NCBI RefSeq assembly: GCF_013410405.1
Contig: NZ_JACCFK010000001.1
Location: 5,022,001-5,086,000, forward strand
Origin: Amycolatopsis endophytica
Lineage (GTDB): Bacteria; Actinomycetota; Actinomycetes; Mycobacteriales; Pseudonocardiaceae
Reading direction: 5' to 3'
Length of the DNA: 64,000 bases
The notes under the pieces were generated by a model. The model made no database searches and had not been told where the DNA came from. It was given only the letters and a program-made list of their open reading frames with translations. Both the position numbers and the translations under genes were made by a program. Of this stretch, positions 16,021 through 24,362 are shown one piece after another. How positions within the stretch are numbered: position 1 is the stretch's first letter; each line of letters starts with the position of its first letter.

Positions 16021-16449
16021 ATGACAAAGCCCGTATACGTCGGCGCCGCCACCTCCACCGGCGACGGCCGGGCGGGGGGACGGGTGAGGACCGACGACGG
16101 TCTGCTCGAGGTCTCCCTGGCGATCCCCAAGGAGATGGGCGGCCCCGGCGGTGCGACCAACCCGGAGCAGCTGTTCGCGGCGGGATGGGCCGCGTGCTTC
16201 CACTCGGCGCTCAAGGCCGTCGCGGCGCGGCGAAAGGTCGGGATCACCGACTCCGCCGTCGTCGCGGAGGTTCAGGTGCATTCGACGCCCGAAGGCGGAT
16301 TCACCCTCGGTGCGGCGCTGCACGTCGAACTGTCCGGTGTGGACCAGGCCACGGCGGACCGGCTCGTCGAAGGTGCCCACGCGATGTGCCCGTATTCGAA
16401 CGCGACCCGCGGCAACATTGCCGTGACCGTCGACGCGACCGTCGGCTGA
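16021..16449 (+). CDS. ohr: Organic hydroperoxide resistance protein (Ohr, OsmC superfamily)
   Basis: This 142-residue thiol peroxidase reduces organic hydroperoxides, usually with lipoylated protein as electron donor. The two redox cysteines are in place: C59 (WAACFHSAL) and C123 (AMCPYSNATRGN). The N-terminal YVGAATSTGDGRAGG is also typical of Ohr rather than OsmC. It lies behind the twin-operator promoter. A TetR gene follows 134 bp downstream in the same direction, whereas ohr genes are more often controlled by a MarR-type OhrR. Confidence 0.9.
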   Translation: MTKPVYVGAATSTGDGRAGGRVRTDDGLLEVSLAIPKEMGGPGGATNPEQLFAAGWAACFHSALKAVAARRKVGITDSAVVAEVQVHSTPEGGFTLGAALHVELSGVDQATADRLVEGAHAMCPYSNATRGNIAVTVDATVG

Positions 16450-16583
16450 GGCGGTGACCGGGCGGGCCCGGCCGGCCACGGCGGGATCGGAACGGACGGC
16501 CGGCCCGCCGACGGGTGCGTCGAGGGAAACCCGGCCACGCGCCCGGTGGAGCAGTGACGCCCTCGCGGACCTATCATGGCCGA

Positions 16584-17225
16584 ATGGCGAGGGATTCCAG
16601 CTCCGCTCCGACGGCTGCCGGGTTGAGCAGTCGCGCGGTCATTCTTGACGCGGCTCGTGCCCTCGTCAGGGAAAAGGGGTACGACGGCATGGCGATCTCG
16701 GACCTGAGCGCGCAGTCCGGTCTTCCGCCGAGCTCGATCTACTACCACTTCGGCAGCAAGCTTGGCGTGCTGGCGGCGTTGCTGGACCGGACCTTCGACG
16801 AGCTGCACGCCCTGTACCCCGATCCGTCTTCGTTCGACGACCTGGCGCCGTTGGAGCGCCTGGAAGCCTGGTTCTCCGCCGCGTGCGCGTCACTCGACCG
16901 GCGGCCGGATTACCTCGAGTTGCTGGTCGCCATCAGCATCGGGCCGCAGAAGAACGCCGAGGCGGTTCAGGCGACCGTCCGGCGCATCCGCGACTACGCC
17001 CACGCTTCCTGGGTTCAAGCACTCACCCCGATCTTCGCGCCCCATGGTGGCAAGAACAACCAAGCCCTGGTGCAGCAGCTGGCCGTTCTCGGGCGCGCCC
17101 TGACCGACGGCTTGTCGGTGACCAACAGTTTCGACGGCGTGAGCTACAGCTCGCAGGTCGCCCCCTTCGTCGCACTGGTCCGCGGCTTGGCCGAACGGCA
17201 GGCCGCGGCGAAGCGGAAGCGCTGA
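16584..17225 (+). CDS. TetR family transcriptional regulator
   Basis: This is a 213-residue TetR/AcrR protein. The N-terminal helix-turn-helix spans roughly residues 15-62 (AARALVREKGYDGMAISDL, then SGLPPSSIYYHFGSKLGVL), followed by a helical ligand domain (LEAWFSAACASL, ELLVAISIG). ATG 16584 is chosen; no strong Shine-Dalgarno is seen. No operator-like palindrome precedes it, so it is probably co-transcribed with ohr and autoregulated from the twin-box promoter. It could instead bind the TAGAGTGA-type operators, one of which lies 60 bp after its stop. Sequence alone does not decide. Confidence 0.9.
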   Translation: MARDSSSAPTAAGLSSRAVILDAARALVREKGYDGMAISDLSAQSGLPPSSIYYHFGSKLGVLAALLDRTFDELHALYPDPSSFDDLAPLERLEAWFSAACASLDRRPDYLELLVAISIGPQKNAEAVQATVRRIRDYAHASWVQALTPIFAPHGGKNNQALVQQLAVLGRALTDGLSVTNSFDGVSYSSQVAPFVALVRGLAERQAAAKRKR

Positions 17226-17286
17226 CGCCGGCCGTCGCCGCGGTTTCGATCACGATCCGCTCGATCTTGATAATGCTGCCGTCCCT

Positions 17287-17308
17287 TGTATAGTGAGCGC
17301 TACATGCA
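17287..17308. promoter_or_regulatory. Operator copy 2 of the TAGAGTGA-type regulon
   Basis: TGTATAGTGAGCGCTACATG lies at 17288-17307. It matches copy 4 (21479-21498) in the core AGTGAGCGCTACAT and copies 1 and 3 when those are read in reverse. It ends 18 bp before the GTG start of the meta-cleavage hydrolase, so it overlaps the transcription start region. Confidence 0.65.
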
Positions 17309-17325
17309 AGGAATGGGGCGGCACA

Positions 17326-18141
17326 GTGACGAGTACTCTGGACGTCGGTGACGCGCACCTGGCCTACACCGAAGACGGTTCGGGCAGACCGGTCGTGTGG
17401 CTGCACGGATCGGGGCCGGGTGCCACCGGGATGAGCAACTTCGGCGGGAACCTCCCCGCCTTCCGCGACTACCGCAACGTCGTGGTCGATCTGCCGGGTT
17501 GGGGAGAATCCCCGCGGCCGGAGACGGACGAGCCGTTGATCTTCCACGCCGCCGACCGCGTATGCCGCGCGATGACGGCGCTCGGGATCGAGCGGGCTCA
17601 CCTGGTCGGCAACTCCTACGGTGGCGCCGTGGCCATGCGAATCGCGATGCGCTACCCGGATCGCGTGGACCGGCTCGTCCTCATGGCGCCGGGCGGGGTC
17701 CTCCCGCCGGACGCGCCGCCCTGGCCCGCCGGGCTCGCGCGCCTTTTCGGGTACATGGCCGCGGACAAGCCGTCGCGCGAGGCCATGGCCGGGTTCGTGC
17801 GGCTCATGGTCCACGACCAGTCACTGGCGACCGAGGCGCTCATCGACGAGCGCTACGAAGCCAGCCTCCGGGCCCACCCCGAGTTGCCGATTCCCCCGAA
17901 CTTCGGGGACCTGACGCCCGACCTGGGTCTGATCGCCGCGCCCACGCTGCTGGTGTGGGGGCGGGAAGACCAGACCGTGCCACTGGCCTGGGCGCGCAAG
18001 ATCCTCGATGGTATCCCGGACGCGGAGCTGCGGGTGCTGCCGAACTGCCGGCACTGGGTCCAGTACGAGCGCGCACCCGAGTTCAACCACATCGTCCGCG
18101 AGTTTCTGCAGGGTGGCGCGGCCGCCGCGCGGGAGGGATGA
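17326..18141 (+). CDS. Alpha/beta hydrolase, meta-cleavage product hydrolase (MhpC/BphD-like)
   Basis: This 271-residue hydrolase of the C-C bond hydrolase type has an oxyanion segment WLHGSGPGATGMSNF (HGSGPG is characteristic of BphD/MhpC), a nucleophile elbow GNSYGG with S97, an Asp in GREDQTVP near residue 212 and a His in CRHWVQYE near 242. It would hydrolyse the vinylogous 1,5-diketone from extradiol cleavage, which fits the dioxygenase 6 bp downstream. GTG 17326 is preferred because an upstream ATG at 17293 lies inside the operator. It is the first gene of a three-gene catabolic operon. Confidence 0.88.
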   Translation: MTSTLDVGDAHLAYTEDGSGRPVVWLHGSGPGATGMSNFGGNLPAFRDYRNVVVDLPGWGESPRPETDEPLIFHAADRVCRAMTALGIERAHLVGNSYGGAVAMRIAMRYPDRVDRLVLMAPGGVLPPDAPPWPAGLARLFGYMAADKPSREAMAGFVRLMVHDQSLATEALIDERYEASLRAHPELPIPPNFGDLTPDLGLIAAPTLLVWGREDQTVPLAWARKILDGIPDAELRVLPNCRHWVQYERAPEFNHIVREFLQGGAAAAREG

Positions 18142-18147
18142 CACGCG

Positions 18148-19014
18148 GTGGGAATCAGGAAACTGGGCTACGTCGGTCTCGACGTGGCCGACCTCGACGG
18201 GTGGACCGACCTGCTCGGGCGCACGCTGGGCGTCGGTGTCACCCATGAGAAGTACGGCACGGACGAACTCGCCCTTGCCGAAATCGACGAGTTCAAGTAC
18301 CGCCTCGCGCTCTACCGGTCCACTGAGGACCGTCCCCGAGAGCTGGGCTGGATCGTGGACTCGCCGTGGGAGCTCGACCGGCTCACCCAACGGTTGACCG
18401 GCGCCGGGTTCGCCGTCGCGGACGGGTCGTCGGAAGAGAAGGAACTGCGTGGTGCCACGCAGCTGCGCTGGTTCACCGACCCGGTCGGCTATCGGGTGGA
18501 ACTGGCGGTCGGGGAAGCCAAGGTGCGCCTGGGCGTCGACCGCCCCGCACGCGGGCCCGGCGTCACGGGGCTGGGACACTTCGTGCTGGCCAGCCCCAAA
18601 CTGCGCGAACTGCGCGAGCTCTACGAGTCGGTGCTCGAGTTCAAGCTGACCGACTACCGCGCGCCCGGCCTGTTCTTCTTCCGCTGCAACCGGACGCATC
18701 ACAGCATCGCTCTCGCGCACGCGGACACCACCTCGATCCACCACCTCGAGTTCGAGCACGGCTCCATCGACGACGTCGGGCGGGCCTACGATCGGGCCAA
18801 GGCCAACGACGTACCGATCTCGATCAACTTGGGCAGGCACATGAACGACAAGGCAATCTCGTTCTACATCCGGAACCCGAGCGGGTTCCACCTGGAGATC
18901 GGCTGCGGTGGCATCGAAGTCGGCGACGACTGGATCCCGCACGATTTCGGCCGTTCGGACGAGTGGGGGCACCACCACGCCGCCGCGAATCCCTTCGCTT
19001 CACCGAGGTCGTGA
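18148..19014 (+). CDS. VOC-family extradiol (2,3-dihydroxybiphenyl-type) dioxygenase
   Basis: This 288-residue, two-domain type I extradiol dioxygenase is built from vicinal-oxygen-chelate folds. The iron ligands can be assigned in the C-terminal domain as H144 (GLGHFVLA), H198/H199 (SIHHLEFE) and E250 (GFHLEIG). The overall length matches BphC/HpaD-type enzymes. It opens a catechol-like ring next to the diol, producing the substrate of the hydrolase encoded just upstream. GTG start 18148 lies 6 bp after the hydrolase stop. Confidence 0.88.
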   Translation: MGIRKLGYVGLDVADLDGWTDLLGRTLGVGVTHEKYGTDELALAEIDEFKYRLALYRSTEDRPRELGWIVDSPWELDRLTQRLTGAGFAVADGSSEEKELRGATQLRWFTDPVGYRVELAVGEAKVRLGVDRPARGPGVTGLGHFVLASPKLRELRELYESVLEFKLTDYRAPGLFFFRCNRTHHSIALAHADTTSIHHLEFEHGSIDDVGRAYDRAKANDVPISINLGRHMNDKAISFYIRNPSGFHLEIGCGGIEVGDDWIPHDFGRSDEWGHHHAAANPFASPRS

Positions 19015-19016
19015 CG

Positions 19017-19778
19017 ATGCCTGATGAATCCGGAACCGACCTGTCCGGCCGGCGCGCGGTGGTCACCGGCGCGGCGAGCGGAATCGGCGCGGCGGTGGCG
19101 ACCCGGCTCGCCGGGCTCGGCGTCCACGTCGTCGTCTGCGACATCGATGGCGAAGGAGCGGCGCGGACGGCCAGGCGGATCGGTGGCGAGGCGCTGACGA
19201 TCGATCTGAGCCGGACCGAGGAACTGGCCGCTGTGGAGTTCGACGCCGACATCCTGGTGAACAACGCCGGGATCCAGCACGTCGCGCCCGTCGAACAGTT
19301 CGAACCCGACCGGTTCGCGTTCATGTTACGGCTGATGCTCGAGGCTCCGTTCCTGCTGACACGTGCCGTCCTGCCGGGAATGTACGAGCGCGGCTGGGGA
19401 CGGATCATCCACGTGTCGAGCATTCACGGCCTGCGGGCGAGCGCCTACAAGTCGGCTTACGTCAGCGCCAAGCACGGTTTGCTGGGCCTGTCCAAGGTCA
19501 TCGCGCTGGAAGGTGCGGCGAAGGGAGTCACCAGCAACTGCGTCTGCCCTGGCTACGTGCGCACGCCGCTGGTCGAGCACCAGTTGGCGGACCAGGCGGC
19601 GGCACACGGACTGGGCACTGACGAGGTGCTGTCGGAGGTCCTGCTGGCGAAGTCGGCGGTGAAGCGGCTGATCGAGCCCGGCGAGGTCGCCGGGGCGGTC
19701 GCGTACCTGTGTTCACCCGAGGCATCGGCCGTGACCGGCACCGAACTGGTCCTCGACGGGGGCTGGAGCGCGGCCTGA
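19017..19778 (+). CDS. SDR oxidoreductase, 3-hydroxybutyrate dehydrogenase-like
   Basis: This 253-residue classical SDR has VVTGAASGIG, LVNNAGIQHVAPVEQF near residue 80 (the AGIQHV form is typical of D-3-hydroxybutyrate dehydrogenases), VSSIHGLRAS with the catalytic Ser near 137, and YVSAKHG with the Tyr/Lys pair near 152. It begins 2 bp after the dioxygenase stop. In this operon it more likely oxidises a dihydrodiol or hydroxy acid of the pathway than 3-hydroxybutyrate itself, but the sequence similarity points to the latter. Confidence 0.87.
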   Translation: MPDESGTDLSGRRAVVTGAASGIGAAVATRLAGLGVHVVVCDIDGEGAARTARRIGGEALTIDLSRTEELAAVEFDADILVNNAGIQHVAPVEQFEPDRFAFMLRLMLEAPFLLTRAVLPGMYERGWGRIIHVSSIHGLRASAYKSAYVSAKHGLLGLSKVIALEGAAKGVTSNCVCPGYVRTPLVEHQLADQAAAHGLGTDEVLSEVLLAKSAVKRLIEPGEVAGAVAYLCSPEASAVTGTELVLDGGWSAA

Positions 19779-19798
19779 CCCGTCTGCGGAGGGGGTGT

Positions 19799-19834
19799 GG
19801 CCCGCGGGCCGCCGGGGGACGGGGTCCGCGGGCC
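19799..19834. terminator. Bidirectional hairpin between convergent units
   Basis: GGCCCGCGG at 19799-19807 pairs perfectly with CCGCGGGCC at 19826-19834 around an 18-base loop. It lies between the SDR stop (19778) and the stop of the convergent flavin oxidase (19842). There is no T-run, as is usual in GC-rich actinobacteria. Confidence 0.55.
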
Positions 19835-19841
19835 GGCTCGG

Positions 19842-21230
19842 TCAGGCCGGTCCGGCCATCGGCAACGGCGTGGCGGAGAAGACGCCGTCCGGGTCCACCG
19901 CTGCCTTGATCCGCTGCAGGCGGGGCAGGTTGTCCCCGTGCACGCGGGGGATCTGGCTTGCGGCTTCCGGCCCGAGCAGGTTGGCGTAGCCACCCGGGAA
20001 GGCATGCTCGGCCAGCCCCGCGGATGCCGCGTCGGCCCAGCGAACGACGTGCTCACCGCTGTCCCGCGCCGGGTGGATGCCGATGATCTCGGCCATGAGG
20101 TGCGGCCGGCGCGGCGCGAAGGCGGTGTCTGCGTCGGCGACCCTGGCCGCGGCGCCGTGGAAGTGGTGCAAGGTCAGCCCGGACATCGGATTCGGCAGCC
20201 TGCCGCCGAATCGCTCGACGACGCCGATGACGTCGTCACTGAGCCCGGGCACGGAGCGGGTGCGGATGGTGACGTACCTGCCGTCGGGGAACATCGCGTC
20301 GCGTGCGGCGATCGCGGCCGCGTAGGGAGCGGTCTCCAGTTGGGTGAGCAGGGGATCGCCGAGCCGGGTCAGCGCCATCACCGGACCAGCGGGGTCTTCG
20401 CGCGCCGCGGCGTCCCCCGCCCAGGTCGGCAGCACCAGCAGGGCGGGCGAGCCGTCCGGTGCGGCGATCGCACCCACTTGGATCGTCAGGTCGTCGGGCG
20501 CGTCGTGATGTGCCTCGCGAACCCGCTCCAGCACGCGCGTGGCCTGGTGCCAGGGATAGAGCACCAGGCCGGTCATCACGGAGGGCACGGCGTGCAGCCG
20601 GACGGTCATCGACGTGACGACCCCGAAATTGCCGCCTCCGCCGCGCAGTGCCCACAGCAGGTCGGGATGTTGCTGGTGGTCCGTGCGCACGACCGAGCCG
20701 TCGGCCGTGACCACCTCGGCGGCCAGGAGGTTGTCCGCGGCGAGGCCGATCCGCCCGGCCAGCGGACCGTAACCCCCGCCGAGGGTCAGGCCGGCCACCC
20801 CGACCGTCCCGATCGTGCCGGTCGCGGCCACCAGGCCGTGCGCGCCGGCCGCGGCCAGCAGGTCGTTGGCCGACGCGCCGCCACCGACTTCGGCGGTCCG
20901 GGCGCCGGGGTTCACCCGGACGTCGCGCAGTGGCCGCAGATCCAGCGTCAAGCCGCCGTCGGACAGGGCACGGCCCGCCCAGTCGTGGCCGCGTCCACGG
21001 ACCGTGAGCGGGAGCCCGAATTCGCGTGCGGTGCGCACACCGGTCACCACGTCGGCGGTGGAGTTGCAGGTCAGCACGATGGCGGGCCGGTGCCTCACCG
21101 CGGCGTTCCACACGGTGATGCCCTCGGTGTAGCCCTTGCCGGAAACGTGGATCTGCTGAGCGGGCAGGAGAGCGCGCAACGCACGCTGTGCCGCGGCGAC
21201 GGATGGGCGGTCGTCAGTGTGACCGGGCAT
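19842..21230 (-). CDS. FAD-linked oxidase (BBE/6-hydroxynicotine-oxidase-like)
   Basis: This 462-residue PCMH-fold flavoenzyme has VRGRGHDWAG with H82 at the position that covalently binds FAD 8-alpha in 6-hydroxy-D-nicotine oxidase and berberine-bridge enzymes. It also has GGGASANDLL, TLGGGYGPLAGRIGLAADN near residue 150 and LLWALRGGGGNFGVVT near 195. The second flavin-linking Cys of BBE enzymes is not seen, so the link would be single, as in 6HDNO. The start has GAAGGAAA upstream. It is divergent from the transporter operon and behind operator copy 3. It probably oxidises an amine or alcohol of the pathway; the exact substrate is unknown. Confidence 0.87.
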   Translation of the reverse strand: MPGHTDDRPSVAAAQRALRALLPAQQIHVSGKGYTEGITVWNAAVRHRPAIVLTCNSTADVVTGVRTAREFGLPLTVRGRGHDWAGRALSDGGLTLDLRPLRDVRVNPGARTAEVGGGASANDLLAAAGAHGLVAATGTIGTVGVAGLTLGGGYGPLAGRIGLAADNLLAAEVVTADGSVVRTDHQQHPDLLWALRGGGGNFGVVTSMTVRLHAVPSVMTGLVLYPWHQATRVLERVREAHHDAPDDLTIQVGAIAAPDGSPALLVLPTWAGDAAAREDPAGPVMALTRLGDPLLTQLETAPYAAAIAARDAMFPDGRYVTIRTRSVPGLSDDVIGVVERFGGRLPNPMSGLTLHHFHGAAARVADADTAFAPRRPHLMAEIIGIHPARDSGEHVVRWADAASAGLAEHAFPGGYANLLGPEAASQIPRVHGDNLPRLQRIKAAVDPDGVFSATPLPMAGPA

Positions 21231-21288
21231 GGGTTTCCTTCAGTGCGAGAGAGGTGCATTATTGGCAATACCGAAGGTTCTGTCTTCC

Positions 21289-21309
21289 GTATGTAGTGTT
21301 CACTCTAGC
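21289..21309. promoter_or_regulatory. Operator copy 3 of the TAGAGTGA-type regulon
   Basis: GTATGTAGTGTTCACTCTAG at 21289-21308 differs from copy 1 in one base (AGTGTTCACT for AGTGATCACT). It is about 60 bp before the flavin oxidase start on the minus strand. A separate 11-bp palindrome TATTGGCAATA sits between them at 21260-21270. Confidence 0.65.
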
Positions 21310-21478
21310 ACCGAAGCTGGTCCCGAGATCGGCGGATGTCGAGGAGTTGCCGTGGGTCGAGAGGTTGCGCCGGGGAGGGTGCTCATCGGGAGTGCTCCCG
21401 GCCGTTCACGTCGCGATGCCAAGCGAATCTGCTGTGGGCAGCCGAGGAGTGAGCACTGGTCAACCCCTCCTCGAGCTT

Positions 21479-21498
21479 GTAGAGTGAGCGCTACATAC
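21479..21498. promoter_or_regulatory. Operator copy 4 of the TAGAGTGA-type regulon
   Basis: GTAGAGTGAGCGCTACATAC at 21479-21498 shares its core AGTGAGCGCTACAT with copy 2 and lies upstream of the transporter operon. With copy 3 it brackets the 170-bp divergent intergenic region, one operator for each direction. Confidence 0.65.
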
Positions 21499-21589
21499 AG
21501 CGCGTCGAGTGGCTCTTGCCAGCCGCGTTCCACTGCCGCCCATGGCTCTACCGGGCCTGACCGACCGTCGCGACGAAGCGGGGTTTCCC

Positions 21590-22948
21590 TTGAACGTTCT
21601 CGAAGAGGTCAAGAACTCACCGATGAGCCGGGCCCAGGTCGGGGCGGTCGCCCTGTGCCTGGTGATCAACCTGATCGACGGGTTCGACCTCCTGGTCACG
21701 TCCTTCGTCGGGCCGGCGATCACCCGCGAGTGGGGTTTGTCCCCCTCGGCAGTGGGAGTACTGCTCAGCGGAGGGCTGGCCGGGATGGCCTTCGGCGGGC
21801 TCTTCCTCGCGCCCCTCGCCGACCGCATCGGGCGACGGCGTCTCACTCTCGGCTGTCTCGCCTTGGCCGCACTGGGGATGCTCGCCGCCTCCGCGTCGCA
21901 GGACCTCGGCCAGCTCCTCGTCTGCCGGCTCGTCACGGGCGCGGCGGTGGGCGCGATGGCGGCCAGTTTGCCGGTACTCACCTCCGAGTACGCGAACCAC
22001 CGGCGCCGGGGGCTGGTCGTAGCGCTGATCACCACCGGGTACGGTCTGGGTTCGTTCGTCGCCGGGATCGCCTCGGGCCTGCTGCTGGGTCCGTTCGGCT
22101 GGCGGGCGGTCTTCGTGTTCGGCAGCGCCGCCACCGCCGTCCTCTTCGTGGCCGGGCTGCGGTACCTGCCCGAGTCGATGGACTACCTCGTCGCACGCCG
22201 GCCGCACCACGCCCTGGACAAGCTGAACCGGATCCTCGCTTCGATGGGCCGCGCCTCCGTCGAGGACCTGCCCGCGGCACCCCCGGCCTCGGCGTCGCGC
22301 AAAGTGGCGCTCGATTCGTTGTTCCGCGGAGGCAACGCCCTTCGGACGGCACTGGTCTGGGTGGCCTTCATCGCGGCGCAGATGACGTTCTACTTCGCGA
22401 GTTCGTGGACTCCCAGCCTGCTGTTGAAGGCCGGCATGTCCAACCAGCAGGGCATCAGCGGCGGCGTTCTGTTCAGCATCGGCGGGGTCACCGGCGCCGT
22501 CCTGCTGGGATTGCTGGTGTCCCGGGTCGGACCGCGGCGGCTCACCGCGGCCTACTTCGGCATCGGCGCCCTCTTCCTCATCCTGTTCTCCGTGTCGTTG
22601 TCGACGCTGGCCACCGCTCTGGTCGTGGCCGTGCTCGTCGGACTGTTCCTCAACGGCGCGATCTCGGGGATGAACGTCATCATCCCGAACCTCTACCCGG
22701 CCGAAGCCCGCGCGACGGCGCTCGGCCTGGCCGTCGCCGTGAGCAGGCTCGGTGCCGTCCTGGCACCCTTGATCGCCGGTTTCCTGCTGCAGGCCGGCTG
22801 GGCCCCCGGTTCGATGTTCCGGATCTTCGCGATCCCCGGCGTGATCGGGGCCTTCGCGGTGCTCCTCCTCGTCCGGTTCAGACGCACTCCCGCCAGTTCT
22901 TCCTCGTCCCGCTCCGGAACTGTCGAAAGCGCGGTGGCCGACGCATGA
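21590..22948 (+). CDS. MFS transporter, aromatic acid:H+ symporter (AAHS) family
   Basis: This is a 452-residue, 12-helix major facilitator permease. The AAHS signature is in helix 1 (LIDGFDLLVTSF, the DGFD motif). The loop 2-3 motif is LAPLADRIGRRRL, and a second is LLVSRVGPRRL. The family's usual opening NVLEEVKNSPMSR suggests the TTG at 21590; an ATG at 21542 and a GTG at 21509 are longer alternatives with no better ribosome site. It would import the aromatic or heteroaromatic acid that the operon degrades. The cysteine hydrolase gene overlaps its stop by 4 bases. Confidence 0.87.
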   Translation: MNVLEEVKNSPMSRAQVGAVALCLVINLIDGFDLLVTSFVGPAITREWGLSPSAVGVLLSGGLAGMAFGGLFLAPLADRIGRRRLTLGCLALAALGMLAASASQDLGQLLVCRLVTGAAVGAMAASLPVLTSEYANHRRRGLVVALITTGYGLGSFVAGIASGLLLGPFGWRAVFVFGSAATAVLFVAGLRYLPESMDYLVARRPHHALDKLNRILASMGRASVEDLPAAPPASASRKVALDSLFRGGNALRTALVWVAFIAAQMTFYFASSWTPSLLLKAGMSNQQGISGGVLFSIGGVTGAVLLGLLVSRVGPRRLTAAYFGIGALFLILFSVSLSTLATALVVAVLVGLFLNGAISGMNVIIPNLYPAEARATALGLAVAVSRLGAVLAPLIAGFLLQAGWAPGSMFRIFAIPGVIGAFAVLLLVRFRRTPASSSSSRSGTVESAVADA

Positions 22949-23571
22949 GCAGCCAGGTGATCGACGTGGCCCGCACCGCGGTGCTCGTCATCGACATGCA
23001 GAACGACTTCGTGGAGGAAGGTGCGCCGCTGGAGTTCCCGGAAGGGCGGCGCGTCATCCCTGCCATCCAGAAAGTGCTCGCCGCGGCGCGCGGCCGCGGG
23101 ATGGCCGTCCTGCACGCCACGCACGTCCACCGTCCGGGTGGGGCGGACATGGGAATCCACCGCGACCTGTACCCGCCGGTCGCGGCCGGACAGGCGCTCG
23201 TCGACGGCGAACGCGGTGCGGAGATCCATCCCGGGCTCGCCCCGCGGCCGGGGGAGCCGGTGATCAAGAAGCACCGCTACAACTCCTTCTACGCGACCGA
23301 CCTGGAGATCATCCTGCGCGGACTGGGCGTGGACACGGTGGTCCTGACCGGGATGACGACCGAATGCTGCGTCCTGGGAACGGCCCGGGGTGCCCTGGAG
23401 CGCGGGTTCCGCTCCGTGGTGGTTTCGGACGCGTGCGCGTCGTGTGACTACCCGGATCTCGGGGCAGGTCCCATGTCCGCCGGGGAGATGCACGTGGCCG
23501 CGTTGCGGGTGATGGCACTGACCTCCTCGCAGCTGACCGGCGCCGACGAGTTCCTCGCCCGGCTGCCGTGA
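22945..23571 (+). CDS. Isochorismatase-fold cysteine hydrolase
   Basis: This 208-residue hydrolase has the triad D17 (VLVIDMQNDF), K109 (VIKKHRYNSF) and C142 (TTECCVLGTARGA), plus the cis-peptide region at VLTGMTTE. This fold includes nicotinamidase, N-carbamoylsarcosine amidase, ureidoacrylate hydrolase and maleamate amidase. The presence of the triad cysteine excludes isochorismate lyase-type activity and suggests amide hydrolysis with ammonia release. In this operon a maleamate- or carbamoyl-type amide would fit an N-heterocycle pathway (inference). Confidence 0.87.
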   Translation: MSSQVIDVARTAVLVIDMQNDFVEEGAPLEFPEGRRVIPAIQKVLAAARGRGMAVLHATHVHRPGGADMGIHRDLYPPVAAGQALVDGERGAEIHPGLAPRPGEPVIKKHRYNSFYATDLEIILRGLGVDTVVLTGMTTECCVLGTARGALERGFRSVVVSDACASCDYPDLGAGPMSAGEMHVAALRVMALTSSQLTGADEFLARLP

Positions 23572-23609
23572 AGCCCGGACCGACGTACGATCCACAAAGG
23601 AGGCGCTAG

Positions 23610-24362
23610 GTGCCGGCCACATCAGATCTCGTGCTGCTCCACGGCGGTGGACCCGGCGTCGACGCGGCGAGCAACTGGTCGAGCGTGCGGTCCCGGTTCG
23701 AGGGCGAGTTCCGCTGCCTGGCGCCCGATCTCCTCGGGTTCGGCACGCGGATCGCCGGAACGAGCGGGCTCACCGGGCCGCGGGCCTGGGCGCTGGCCCG
23801 CGCCCGGCAGGTACGAGATCTCCTCGACCAGCACGGCCTGGAGCGCGTCCACGTGGTCGGCAACTCGGCCGCGGGCGGGGCCGCGGCATTGGCGTTGCTG
23901 TCCATGGCGCCCGAGCGGGTCGACCGGGCGGTCGTCATGGGAGGAGCCGGGACGGGGCCGCTGCCGCCCGCGATTCCGTTCTACGACAACCCCACCAGGA
24001 CCGCCATGCGAGCCACCCTCGCCCGGCTGGTCGCCGACGAGCGCGTCCACGAAGAACTGCTCGACGAGCTCACCGAGCTCCGGCTGAGGCAGGCACGGCG
24101 CCCCGGCGCCGAATCCGCGTTCCGGTCGATGTTCGCCGACGTCGCGGACGGCCCGCCGCCGGTCGACCTCGCGAAGATCACGACCCCGGTGCTCGCACTG
24201 CACGGGGAGTGCGACCGGGTCTCGCCGGCCGAGGTCTCCGAGCGCCTGGCGGCGTCCCTGCCCGATGCCCGCCTCGACGTGGTGGCCGGGGCGGGGCACT
24301 GGATCCACGTCGACCGGCCCGACGAGTTCTGCACGCTGGTAGGGGAGTTCCTGAGCGCATGA
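23610..24362 (+). CDS. Alpha/beta hydrolase, MhpC/NicD-like
   Basis: This 250-residue hydrolase has LLHGGGPGVDAASNW (oxyanion region), the elbow GNSAAGG with S86, an Asp in HGECDRVSP near residue 198 and a His in GAGHWIHVDRP near 228. The HGGGPG form suggests the C-C hydrolase or N-formylmaleamate deformylase branch. GTG 23610 has AAAGGAGG upstream. Together with the cysteine hydrolase before it and the flavin monooxygenase overlapping its end, it recalls the NicC-NicD-NicF trio of nicotinate degradation. The ring-opening enzyme of that pathway is not here. Confidence 0.82.
   Translation: MPATSDLVLLHGGGPGVDAASNWSSVRSRFEGEFRCLAPDLLGFGTRIAGTSGLTGPRAWALARARQVRDLLDQHGLERVHVVGNSAAGGAAALALLSMAPERVDRAVVMGGAGTGPLPPAIPFYDNPTRTAMRATLARLVADERVHEELLDELTELRLRQARRPGAESAFRSMFADVADGPPPVDLAKITTPVLALHGECDRVSPAEVSERLAASLPDARLDVVAGAGHWIHVDRPDEFCTLVGEFLSA

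Noticed and set aside
21590..21602. TTGAACGTTCT at the transporter start, resembling half of the twin-box operator
   Set aside because: Only the GAACGTTC core matches and no second box is present.
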